DNA from: Armatimonadota bacterium
Lineage (GTDB): Bacteria; Sysuimicrobiota; Sysuimicrobiia; Sysuimicrobiales; JACQTN01
Direction: 5' to 3'
DNA length: 5,236 nt
Assembly: GCA_016210785.1 (NCBI GenBank)
Contig: JACQTN010000586.1
Span: 1 to 5,236 of the forward strand
Positions 1 through 4,489 of the stretch are shown here, in pieces. Within the stretch, counting starts at the first letter, position 1, and each line of letters starts with the position of its first letter. The translations under genes were made by a program, and so were the position numbers. Below the pieces are notes generated by a model. That model did not search any database. It was not told the DNA's origin and worked only from the letters and a program-made list of their open reading frames with translations.

Positions 1-1046
1 CTCGACAAGTCGGAGTGTCGGAGAGCAGCGTGACGGAGGTCCTCTGGTGTATGGACACCGCGGACTCCAGCCGCACGCTCGTCTATACCTTGCCCTCGAC
101 CAAACTGGTCGAGGACTTCTCCAACACGCGGTACAAGGCGGCTATCGAGGAGTCACCCTACCTCAAGGCCCGTGAACTCGAGGCCATGAAGGCCGGCTGG
201 GCGGTCAACGTCGGCCTCAAGCATCTGGGGCTGTGCGATCTCTTCTTCCGGTCCGGTGCTGTGGCCAGGTTCGGCGAGGGAATCCCGGCCGACGTGGTGT
301 TCTTCGATGAACTGGACGGCATGAGCCCGGCCATCAAGCCGGCCTTCCAGGAAGCGCTATCCGCCTCGCCTCTGGGCTGGGAACGCAACATCTCCACTCC
401 CACCATCCCCAACTATGGCGTCGATAGGGTCTTCCAGCGCAGCGACCAGAAAGCTTGGTTCGTCCCCTGCGGAGCCTGCGGCCGCCTGCAGGAGCTGACC
501 TACCCCGACGGCATCGTGGACGTGGGCCGGGACGATGAAGGCGAGCCGCTGCACGACTTCATCTGCCTGCACTGCCGCACTGTGGGCCGCCTGGATCGTA
601 CCCGGGGGCAATGGGTCGCCAAGTCTCCCTCTCGCAGCCCCCGGCACGACCTGCGCACGGGCCGCTGGGAGGGCGATACCCATCGGGGTTTCACCTCTCG
701 CAGCTTGTCTGTCCCTGGATCTCCGCGACCCAGATCATGCGGAAGATCGAGGACCCGCAGGCGTACCCGTTCAAGCAGCTGTTCTGGAACTATGTGCTCG
801 GCCTGCCCTTCGCGGGCGACAACATCCTGCTCACGAAGGCGATCATCGAGGCGTGCATCGACAGCACGCGAGAACCCCGGCAGGGCAAAGTGCCTGGCGC
901 GGGCGCGGTGGCCGCCGGCGTGGACTGGGGCGATGTCTCCTGGATCGTCATCGGCCAAGAATTCGGCAAGAAGCTGCTGGTCCTGTACGCGGAGCGCCTC
1001 GCCCAGGACGACCCCGACGCCCAGGTCAGGCGGGTGGCCGAACTAG
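1..1046 (+). CDS. Phage terminase large subunit (GpA/TerL-like), N-terminal part; 5' partial and frameshifted
   Basis: This is the ATPase half of the motor that packages phage DNA into capsids. The frame is open to the left edge. The first codons (from position 3) read RQVGVSES, which matches the deviant Walker A of TerL proteins (compare SRQLGKTT in T4 gp17), so the GTG at 15 is an internal Val and the real start is upstream. Counting from that Val, a Walker B with catalytic Glu is at 94-99 (VVFFDE, nt about 294-311). The segment STPT at 127-130 fits the ATPase coupling motif. Cys152, Cys155, Cys184 and Cys187 form a CxxC...CxxC zinc-finger pattern typical of GpA-like terminases. Family-like sequence stops after GQWVAKSP (about residue 206). 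The rest of the frame to 1046 is Arg/Ser-rich out-of-frame sequence. The nuclease half continues in another frame from about 690. Assignment as TerL is firm; the exact subfamily is not. Confidence 0.88.
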   Translation, partial: RQVGVSESSVTEVLWCMDTADSSRTLVYTLPSTKLVEDFSNTRYKAAIEESPYLKARELEAMKAGWAVNVGLKHLGLCDLFFRSGAVARFGEGIPADVVFFDELDGMSPAIKPAFQEALSASPLGWERNISTPTIPNYGVDRVFQRSDQKAWFVPCGACGRLQELTYPDGIVDVGRDDEGEPLHDFICLHCRTVGRLDRTRGQWVAKSPSRSPRHDLRTGRWEGDTHRGFTSRSLSVPGSPRPRSCGRSRTRRRTRSSSCSGTMCSACPSRATTSCSRRRSSRRASTARENPGRAKCLARARWPPAWTGAMSPGSSSAKNSARSCWSCTRSASPRTTPTPRSGGWPN

Positions 1047-1501
1047 TGCGCCTGTTTGACATCCGCTACCTCGTGGCCGACGCCGGCTATGGCAAGGACC
1101 GCAACTCGGCGTTGCTCAAGGCGTTCCCGGGGCGCGTGTGGTCCTGCTGGTACCCCGTCATGGAAAAGACCAGCAAGGTGTTCGAACCACAGTGGCAGGA
1201 CCAGGAACACAAAGTCACCGTCGACCGGACGACCAGTCTGAAACTGGCGGCCCGGTCGTTCCGCGAGCACGAGGTCGTCTTGTGTGACCTGCGTCGATTG
1301 GAGATCTGGCGGACCTTCCTGAGCCACCTCACCAACCTCGCTGCGAGCAAGGAACAGGACGATGAGACCGGGGAGATCATCGAGACGATCAAGCCGACGG
1401 GCCCCGACCACCTCGTCCATGCCTACAACTATCTGTGGACCGCGTTCACCGGCAAGCTGCTCCGCCCCGGCGGCCGGACATTCATTTTCTTCCTCGGCTG
1501 A
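611..1501 (+). CDS. Phage terminase large subunit, C-terminal nuclease part (after frameshift)
   Basis: This frame carries the continuation of the terminase. The ATG at 611 is only the first in-frame ATG and is probably not a real start. Family-like sequence begins near nt 683 with SGFHLSQLVCPWIS, matching the GYHLSQL..PW segment that follows the zinc finger in GpA-like terminases. The RNase H-fold nuclease that cuts concatemeric DNA at headful or cos sites is recognisable from three acidic positions: Asp105 in GVDWG (nt 923-925), Asp157 in VADAGYGKDRN (nt 1079-1081) and Asp266 in GPDHLVHAYNYLW (nt 1406-1408). The frame ends at a TGA at 1499-1501. No portal gene follows, as it would in an intact late operon. 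Joined with the upstream fragment it would make a terminase lacking only its extreme N-terminus. As written, the two halves cannot be made as one protein without a -1 shift, so this is a decayed gene, a sequencing or assembly indel, or (less likely) recoding. Confidence 0.88.
   Translation: MGRQVSLSQPPARPAHGPLGGRYPSGFHLSQLVCPWISATQIMRKIEDPQAYPFKQLFWNYVLGLPFAGDNILLTKAIIEACIDSTREPRQGKVPGAGAVAAGVDWGDVSWIVIGQEFGKKLLVLYAERLAQDDPDAQVRRVAELVRLFDIRYLVADAGYGKDRNSALLKAFPGRVWSCWYPVMEKTSKVFEPQWQDQEHKVTVDRTTSLKLAARSFREHEVVLCDLRRLEIWRTFLSHLTNLAASKEQDDETGEIIETIKPTGPDHLVHAYNYLWTAFTGKLLRPGGRTFIFFLG
640..690 (+). other. Frameshift zone in the terminase gene
   Basis: Family-like residues are in the frame starting at 3 up to about nt 635, and in the frame one base earlier from about nt 683, equal to one missing base or a -1 shift. 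The interval contains a run of five C (638-642) and several G runs, places where single-base errors or deletions are common. I see no canonical X_XXY_YYZ slippery heptamer in the zero frame: the closest, C_CCC_CGG at 638-644, pairs poorly after slipping in the A site. A mutation or base-call error is more likely than programmed frameshifting. Confidence 0.65.
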
Positions 1502-1702
1502 GCCACAGGCACGCCAACGGTCATCGCAGCGATCGCGGCTCGGCGACCTCTCATTGGTGTGCAGTTCCGCGCGCAGCGACGGCCACACCGCATGGCCCGC
1601 AGAACCTCGTCCCGCCGATGGCCGGAGCCAATCTGAGGCGGGCACGATGGCGTCCCCTCCCCAGCGGGTGAGGTCGCTCTGACCCCTGTGTATCACGTGC
1701 AC

Positions 1703-1735
1703 TTGGGGAAGGCCGTCGCGGTGCGTCGTCCCCAA
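1703..1735. repeat. Inverted repeat TTGGGGA / TCCCCAA
   Basis: A perfect 7-bp stem (1703-1709 with 1729-1735) encloses a 19-nt loop that contains a nested CCG-TCG-CGG mini-hairpin at 1713-1721. No T-tract follows on either strand, so it is not a standard intrinsic terminator. It could be a protein-binding site or chance in GC-rich DNA. Confidence 0.35.
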
Positions 1736-1761
1736 CACGCCTGACGGAGGGACAAACGCCG

Positions 1762-1839
1762 CTGGCTCAGCGCGTTAGCACGGTGGCAGAGCCCTTGCGA
1801 CACCTGGCACGGCAGGCAGCGCTCGACATCTGCGAGGCG
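1762..1839 (+). pseudogene. Possible remnant of a DUF932-like N-terminus
   Basis: In the frame through the GTG at 1783 the sequence reads STVAEPLRHLARQAALDI. This resembles ATLEDLRRHLARQTMVDV (residues 13-30, about nt 2022-2075) of the intact DUF932 protein 250 bases downstream, sharing RHLARQ and a following Asp with one extra Arg. The match holds at DNA level too: over 33 aligned bases about 23 agree. A GGAGGGA lies at 1746-1752, 9 bases before a CTG at 1762. After about 1835 the frame no longer resembles the family. It may be a leftover from a tandem duplication, or a chance match; the segment is short. Confidence 0.25.
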
Positions 1840-1850
1840 ACGGCGGCGAA

Positions 1851-1879
1851 CTGCTTTAGCACATCATGGGCTCGCCCAC
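1851..1879 (+). repeat. Upstream repeat block, copy A (matches 2941-2970)
   Basis: The block reads CTGC, then AG, ATCAT, GGGCTCG and CCCAC in order with short gaps. The same ordered words occur at 2941-2970, where one T and GGG are added. About 23 bases agree between the copies. The block contains a short palindromic core, TGGGC-TC-GCCCA (1867-1878). It lies 28 bases before the second shared block of the DUF932 leader. Confidence 0.5.
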
Positions 1880-1906
1880 TCCTATCAGGAGGGGAATGCC
1901 CGGGAC

Positions 1907-1928
1907 CCGTTTTGGCACGTGTGCATCA
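1907..1928 (+). repeat. Leader direct repeat, copy A (matches 3119-3140)
   Basis: Twenty-two bases starting CCGTTTTGGC and ending GTGCATCA match 3119-3140 at 19 of 22 positions. It sits 57 bases before the ATG of the DUF932 gene; the other copy sits 45 bases before the GTG of the recombinase. It may be part of a promoter or operator, an RNA leader, or a recombinase site. No clear -35/-10 pair can be assigned. Confidence 0.65.
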
Positions 1929-1973
1929 TCCCGAGTCCGAGCGAAGAAGTCAGCTCCATCACGACCTCACGAC

Positions 1974-1980
1974 AGGAGGA
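1974..1980 (+). promoter_or_regulatory. Ribosome binding site of the DUF932 gene
   Basis: AGGAGGA lies 5 bases (GACCC) before the ATG at 1986 and decides this start over the in-frame ATGs at 1866 and 1896. The same GAGACCC precedes the start codon of the recombinase gene, supporting 1986. A weak CCTC at 1965-1968 could pair with GAGG at 1976-1979, far weaker than the equivalent structure upstream of the recombinase. Confidence 0.75.
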
Positions 1981-1985
1981 GACCC

Positions 1986-2903
1986 ATGCCGGCGCGAACG
2001 ATGCGGCACCTGCAGACGTTTGCCACCCTCGAAGATCTTCGGAGGCACTTGGCTCGGCAGACCATGGTCGACGTCCTCTGCCCCGGCTCCCCCTTCCGGC
2101 TGGATGAACACAGGTGGCTCCGGACAACGGAGGGTACGTTCTTCATCTCCCCCCGGGCGACCGCCCAACTGGCCCGGTGGGCCGGGGTGTCTGGGCGGAA
2201 CGCGACTCCGGAACGCGTCAACCAGAGCCTCGGCGCTCACCCGGGCCGACTTCGGGTGCGCGTGCAAGACGGCATCGCCGTCGCGGTCCTCTCGGCAGCC
2301 TACACGCCCGTGGCCCATCTCGCCGTCCTCGACCGACTCACGGTGTGGCCGGACCTCCAGCTGCTTGAGGCTTGGCTCACTCCCCACCTCTTGCGTCTTA
2401 CCCTGGTCATGCCCAAGGCCACGGTCGAGCCCCGCGTGGGCGACATCGTGCAGGCCGGGGTGGAGGTGATCAACTCGGAAACGGGCGCGGCCGCCCTGGT
2501 CTACACGGGCTATCTGCAGCGCCTGGCCTGCGCCAATGGGGCGCTCCTCTCCGCCCGCGTCGGCGGACGCCTGCGCCACCATGGGCACTCCCCCGAATGG
2601 CTCCTCCAGCGGTTCCAGCAGGGGATCGGCCGGCTGCTCCTCCACCTCCCTGAACTGGCGCCCACGCTGGCACGCATGGCCCACACGCCACTCGGCGCCT
2701 CCGCGCATCGGCAGGTGCGGCGCCAACTGGTCGGACTGGTAGGCCCCCGGCAAACCAGAACAGTGCTTGAGGGGTTGACGCCTCAGACTTCGCGGTACGA
2801 GGCGTTCAACCGGATCACCACGCTGGCGCAGCACTATGTCCTGGATCGCCGCCGCTCGCTCGAACGGCTCGGAGGTCGGCTCGTGGACCCCTACACGCGG
2901 TAG
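1986..2903 (+). CDS. DUF932-family (phage/plasmid-type) protein
   Basis: This 305-residue protein has the hallmarks of the DUF932 family, which is found on phages, plasmids and genomic islands and has no established biochemical role. The central signature is VGDIVQAGVEVINSETG at residues 151-167, followed by RLACANGALL at 179-188; both match the family's GD.v..g..v.NSE.G and RL.C.NG motifs. A C-terminal segment YEAFNRITTLAQ (271-282) matches the family's closing N..T region. There is no signal peptide or membrane segment, so it should be cytoplasmic. The length is typical for compact members. Start choice rests on a strong AGGAGGA 5 bases upstream; an in-frame extension to 1866 lacks a usable binding site. 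The gene lies between a broken terminase and a tyrosine recombinase in the same direction, with long gaps on both sides, and its upstream region is related to that of the recombinase. Family assignment is good; function is unknown. Confidence 0.82.
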   Translation: MPARTMRHLQTFATLEDLRRHLARQTMVDVLCPGSPFRLDEHRWLRTTEGTFFISPRATAQLARWAGVSGRNATPERVNQSLGAHPGRLRVRVQDGIAVAVLSAAYTPVAHLAVLDRLTVWPDLQLLEAWLTPHLLRLTLVMPKATVEPRVGDIVQAGVEVINSETGAAALVYTGYLQRLACANGALLSARVGGRLRHHGHSPEWLLQRFQQGIGRLLLHLPELAPTLARMAHTPLGASAHRQVRRQLVGLVGPRQTRTVLEGLTPQTSRYEAFNRITTLAQHYVLDRRRSLERLGGRLVDPYTR

Positions 2904-2940
2904 ACCCTCCGCGTGTCCTCGGACGTTCAGATCTCGCTCG

Positions 2941-2970
2941 CTGCCAGTGATCATTGGGCTCGGGGCCCAC
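2941..2970 (+). repeat. Upstream repeat block, copy B (matches 1851-1879)
   Basis: The ordered words CTGC, AG, ATCAT, GGGCTCG and CCCAC recur here with small gaps relative to 1851-1879. The added GGG turns the centre into a short hairpin TGGGC-tcggg-GCCCA (2955-2969). No T-tract follows, so a terminator for the DUF932 gene is not supported. The block begins 38 bases after that gene's stop codon. Confidence 0.5.
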
Positions 2971-3015
2971 GCACAGCCGGTCCGGCATGAAACCTCCCAC
3001 TCCGCTCTCTTCACC

Positions 3016-3040
3016 AGCCGCAGCGTCTCTGACGCTGGCT
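3016..3040. repeat. Strong hairpin CAGCGTC-tct-GACGCTG
   Basis: A perfect 7-bp stem (3021-3027 with 3031-3037) has a 3-base loop and is extended by AGC/GCT (3016-3018 with 3038-3040) across a 2-base CG bulge. No U-tract follows, so it is not a classic intrinsic terminator. It lies in the part of the recombinase upstream region with no counterpart in the DUF932 upstream region. Confidence 0.6.
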
Positions 3041-3063
3041 CCGCGTTGGCACTCCGGCGCGGA
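3040..3063. repeat. Second hairpin TCCGCG / CGCGGA
   Basis: A 6-bp perfect stem (3040-3045 with 3058-3063) with a 12-base loop directly abuts the hairpin at 3016-3040. The two share only the T at 3040, so the hairpins could stack. Given the GC content this one alone is weak evidence. Confidence 0.35.
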
Positions 3064-3118
3064 CCACAGCGTGCTCCCGTCACTCAAGCCATCCGCGCGG
3101 TCTTCCTGGTTCCTGTAG

Positions 3119-3140
3119 CCGTTTTGGCCTGCGTGCATCA
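3119..3140 (+). repeat. Leader direct repeat, copy B (matches 1907-1928)
   Basis: This copy shares CCGTTTTGGC, an internal G, and GTGCATCA with 1907-1928 (19 of 22 bases). It ends immediately before the 5' arm of the hairpin that covers the recombinase ribosome binding site. A TGTAGCC heptamer overlaps its left end (3114-3120); the reverse complement of that heptamer occurs twice downstream of the recombinase gene. Confidence 0.65.
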
Positions 3141-3178
3141 CCTCCTCGGCGCCATCCACCGCTGAGCGCCGAAGGAGG
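3141..3178 (+). promoter_or_regulatory. Hairpin sequestering the recombinase ribosome binding site
   Basis: CCTCCTCGGCGC (3141-3152) pairs with GCGCCGAAGGAGG (3166-3178) to give 12 base pairs with one unpaired A and a 13-base loop. The 3' arm contains the whole GGAGG core of the Shine-Dalgarno sequence, AAGGAGGGA at 3172-3180, which lies 5 bases before the GTG start. In mRNA the folded stem would hide this site and lower translation of the recombinase until the stem is opened by a ribosome, protein, small RNA or heat. The pairing is seen directly; the regulatory effect is inferred. Confidence 0.7.
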
Positions 3179-3185
3179 GAGACCC

Positions 3186-4133
3186 GTGACGCTGGATCAG
3201 TCTGTCGCGCAGTTCCTCACCTTCCTTGAACTCGAACGTGGCGCCCGACCCAACACCCTGGACGCCTACCGGCGCGATGTCGCGCTGTTCACGCGCTACC
3301 TCACCGAGCACCACCTGTCGTCCGAGATCGAGGCCCTCACCCCCGCCGTGCTGCGTGGCTATCTCGCCGACCTGCACGCGCGGCACTATCGGCCCGCGTC
3401 CATCCGCCGCCGGCTGTATAGTCTTTCCTCTCTCTTCGACTACCTCGTCGAGCAGGCGGAGGTCCTCCCCCGCAACCCGATGCGCAAGCTCACCATGCCC
3501 AAGCGCCCTCGCCGGTTGCCCACCTTCCTGGAGACGGAGGAGCTGACGCAGATCCTGGAGGCCGCCGCGACGCCGCTGGAGCATGCCCTCGTCACGCTGC
3601 TCGCCCTGACTGGCCTCCGCCGGAGCGAGTTGCTCGCGCTGGACGTGCAGGACGTGGACCTCATGCGAGGAACCGTCCACGTACGCGACGGCAAAGGGGG
3701 ACGTGAGGCCCTGCTCCCCCTCCATCCCCTCGCTGTCCAGGTGCTGAACCGGTATCTGCCCACACGGCGCCGCGGCAGTGGCCGGGCGCTCTTCCCGGGC
3801 ATTGCCCACTGGCGCGGACAGCCCTCGCCACGCATGAGCGCGCATGCCCTGCGCAACCTGCTGGACCGGGTGGCCCAGCGCGCCGGCCTCAACCGGCGCA
3901 TCTACCCTCACCTCTTTCGTCATACCCTGGGCACCCTGTTGCGGCGGAACGGGGTGGCCCTCGAGGAGATTCAGGAGCTCCTGTGTCACCAGGAGATCAC
4001 CTCGACACGCCTGTACGATCACGTCGTCCTGGATGACATGAAACGCGCCCTGTTGCGCCACCCGTTGACCAGCGAGCCCTCACTCCCGGGCGTACAGCTT
4101 CCCAGCGCGCGCTCGCACACGCGCGATCCGTGA
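3186..4133 (+). CDS. Tyrosine recombinase/integrase (XerC/XerD-like)
   Basis: This 315-residue site-specific recombinase cuts and rejoins DNA through a covalent phosphotyrosine. Residues 1-90 form the SAM-like core-binding domain, typified by FLTFLELERGARPNTLDAYR. Residues about 110-285 are the catalytic domain. All six active-site residues are visible: Arg145 (TGLRRSE), Lys170 (RDGKGG), His242 and Arg245 (PHLFRH), His268 (LLCH) and nucleophile Tyr277 (RLYDHV). The Gly usually preceding the second His (LGH) is Cys267 here. About 38 residues follow the Tyr, somewhat longer than in typical XerC/D. The GTG start is fixed by AAGGAGGGA 5 bases upstream. No arm-binding domain is apparent at the N-terminus, so it is closer to Xer or simple cassette/transposon recombinases than to lambda integrase. 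Its gene converges on a truncated peptidase gene, fitting a mobile-element boundary. Translation may be restrained by the hairpin over its ribosome binding site. Confidence 0.92.
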   Translation: MTLDQSVAQFLTFLELERGARPNTLDAYRRDVALFTRYLTEHHLSSEIEALTPAVLRGYLADLHARHYRPASIRRRLYSLSSLFDYLVEQAEVLPRNPMRKLTMPKRPRRLPTFLETEELTQILEAAATPLEHALVTLLALTGLRRSELLALDVQDVDLMRGTVHVRDGKGGREALLPLHPLAVQVLNRYLPTRRRGSGRALFPGIAHWRGQPSPRMSAHALRNLLDRVAQRAGLNRRIYPHLFRHTLGTLLRRNGVALEEIQELLCHQEITSTRLYDHVVLDDMKRALLRHPLTSEPSLPGVQLPSARSHTRDP

Positions 4134-4213
4134 ACCGGCGGTCCCCCTGTGCTGCGTCGAATATCGGCTGCCTTGTGCCATGCAGCGCACTCGTAATGCC
4201 CTGCCCTCGATCG

Positions 4214-4267
4214 GGCCACCTGCACCCAAATCCGGTTGTGGAGCGCTTTCCGGGCATCTGGGTGGCC
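4214..4267. repeat. Long imperfect inverted repeat
   Basis: GGCCA (4214-4218) pairs with TGGCC (4263-4267). CCCA (4225-4228) pairs with TGGG (4259-4262). AT (4230-4231) pairs with AT (4256-4257). CCGG (4232-4235) pairs with CCGG (4250-4253). That gives 15 pairs with an internal loop, one mismatch and a 2-base bulge around a 14-base loop. It could act as a weak bidirectional terminator without a T-tract, or as a folded recombination site; neither is shown. Confidence 0.4.
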
Positions 4268-4282
4268 GTCTCCAGCAGTCCG

Positions 4283-4301
4283 TGGCTACATATTGGCTAC
4301 A
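4283..4301. repeat. Tandem octamer TGGCTACA-tat-TGGCTACA
   Basis: Two identical octamers (4283-4290 and 4294-4301) are spaced 11 bases apart, about one helical turn. The reverse complement, TGTAGCC, also occurs once just upstream of the recombinase leader (3114-3120). Same-face spacing fits a protein-binding site, possibly accessory sites for the recombinase or a partner. Confidence 0.5.
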
Positions 4302-4471
4302 GTGAGAAGACACCTGGAGTGCGGCGGCGCTCTAGCACGAGCCGAGGTCCGGCAGCAGAGATCACCGAGCGTTCACAGCCAACCCCGACCCGCTGCTTAG
4401 AAACCAGATTACCATAGTCGCGGGTCAGGGGGCTCGACTGGCAGGCGGCATAGGAGGTGAGAAGGGTGTCG

Positions 4472-4481
4472 GGGTGCACCC
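4472..4481. repeat. Perfect 10-bp palindrome GGGTGCACCC
   Basis: It lies 9 bases beyond the stop codon of the truncated peptidase, near the presumed junction. It could be an operator-like site or chance. Confidence 0.35.
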
Positions 4482-4489
4482 GTGCAAGG

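Larger units (their letters stand above)
1502..1850. other. Intergenic stretch with no convincing gene
   Basis: Between the terminase stop and the leader of the DUF932 gene I find no frame with recognisable protein character. It holds an inverted repeat at 1703-1735, a GGAGGGA at 1746-1752 that resembles a ribosome binding site, and, after it, a short coding-like remnant (listed separately). In a complete phage the portal gene would normally lie here, so its absence indicates deletion or rearrangement after the terminase. Confidence 0.6.
4134..4489. other. Intergenic stretch between recombinase and truncated peptidase
   Basis: No frame here looks like protein. It contains a long imperfect inverted repeat (4214-4267), a tandem octamer (4283-4301) and a 10-bp palindrome (4472-4481). 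No T-tract terminator for either converging gene is evident. The right end must hold the breakpoint where the peptidase coding sequence is lost, so this is the likely element-chromosome junction region. Confidence 0.55.

Noticed and set aside
1911..1928. Sigma-54-like promoter (TGGCAC...TGCA) in the leader repeat
   Set aside because: The distance between the GG and GC elements is 9 bases instead of the required 12, in both copies.
1866..1985. N-terminal extension of the DUF932 gene to ATG 1866 or 1896
   Set aside because: The extension covers the repeat shared with the recombinase leader and has no properly spaced ribosome binding site. ATG 1986 has AGGAGGA 5 bases upstream.
1783..2469. Plus-strand 228-codon frame starting at GTG 1783
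   Set aside because: Only its first roughly 20 codons resemble anything (a DUF932 N-terminus). The rest overlaps the real DUF932 gene in another frame and is low-complexity.
1959..3083. Long minus-strand open frame (374 codons) over the DUF932 gene
   Set aside because: It is the antisense of a gene with clear family motifs. Its translation is Gly/Arg/Pro-rich without recognisable domains, as expected for GC-rich antisense.
2836..3165. Plus-strand open frame overlapping the DUF932 3' end and ending in the loop of the RBS hairpin
   Set aside because: Attractive as a translational-coupling leader ORF, but no Shine-Dalgarno, no recognisable protein character, and it crosses two strong hairpins. 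Treated as chance.
3138..4061. Minus-strand open frame (307 codons) over the recombinase
   Set aside because: Antisense shadow of a protein with a complete tyrosine-recombinase active site; no motif or ribosome binding site of its own.
4370..4435. tRNA-like stretch on the minus strand (TTTCTAA loop followed by GGGTCGGGGTT)
   Set aside because: No D-arm, no GTTCRA T-loop and no 7-bp acceptor stem could be built, so it is not a tRNA or a clear tRNA attachment fragment.
4130..4479. Short plus- and minus-strand frames in the region after the recombinase
   Set aside because: No ribosome binding site and no conserved-looking sequence; Ser/Arg/Pro-rich frames typical of GC-rich non-coding DNA.
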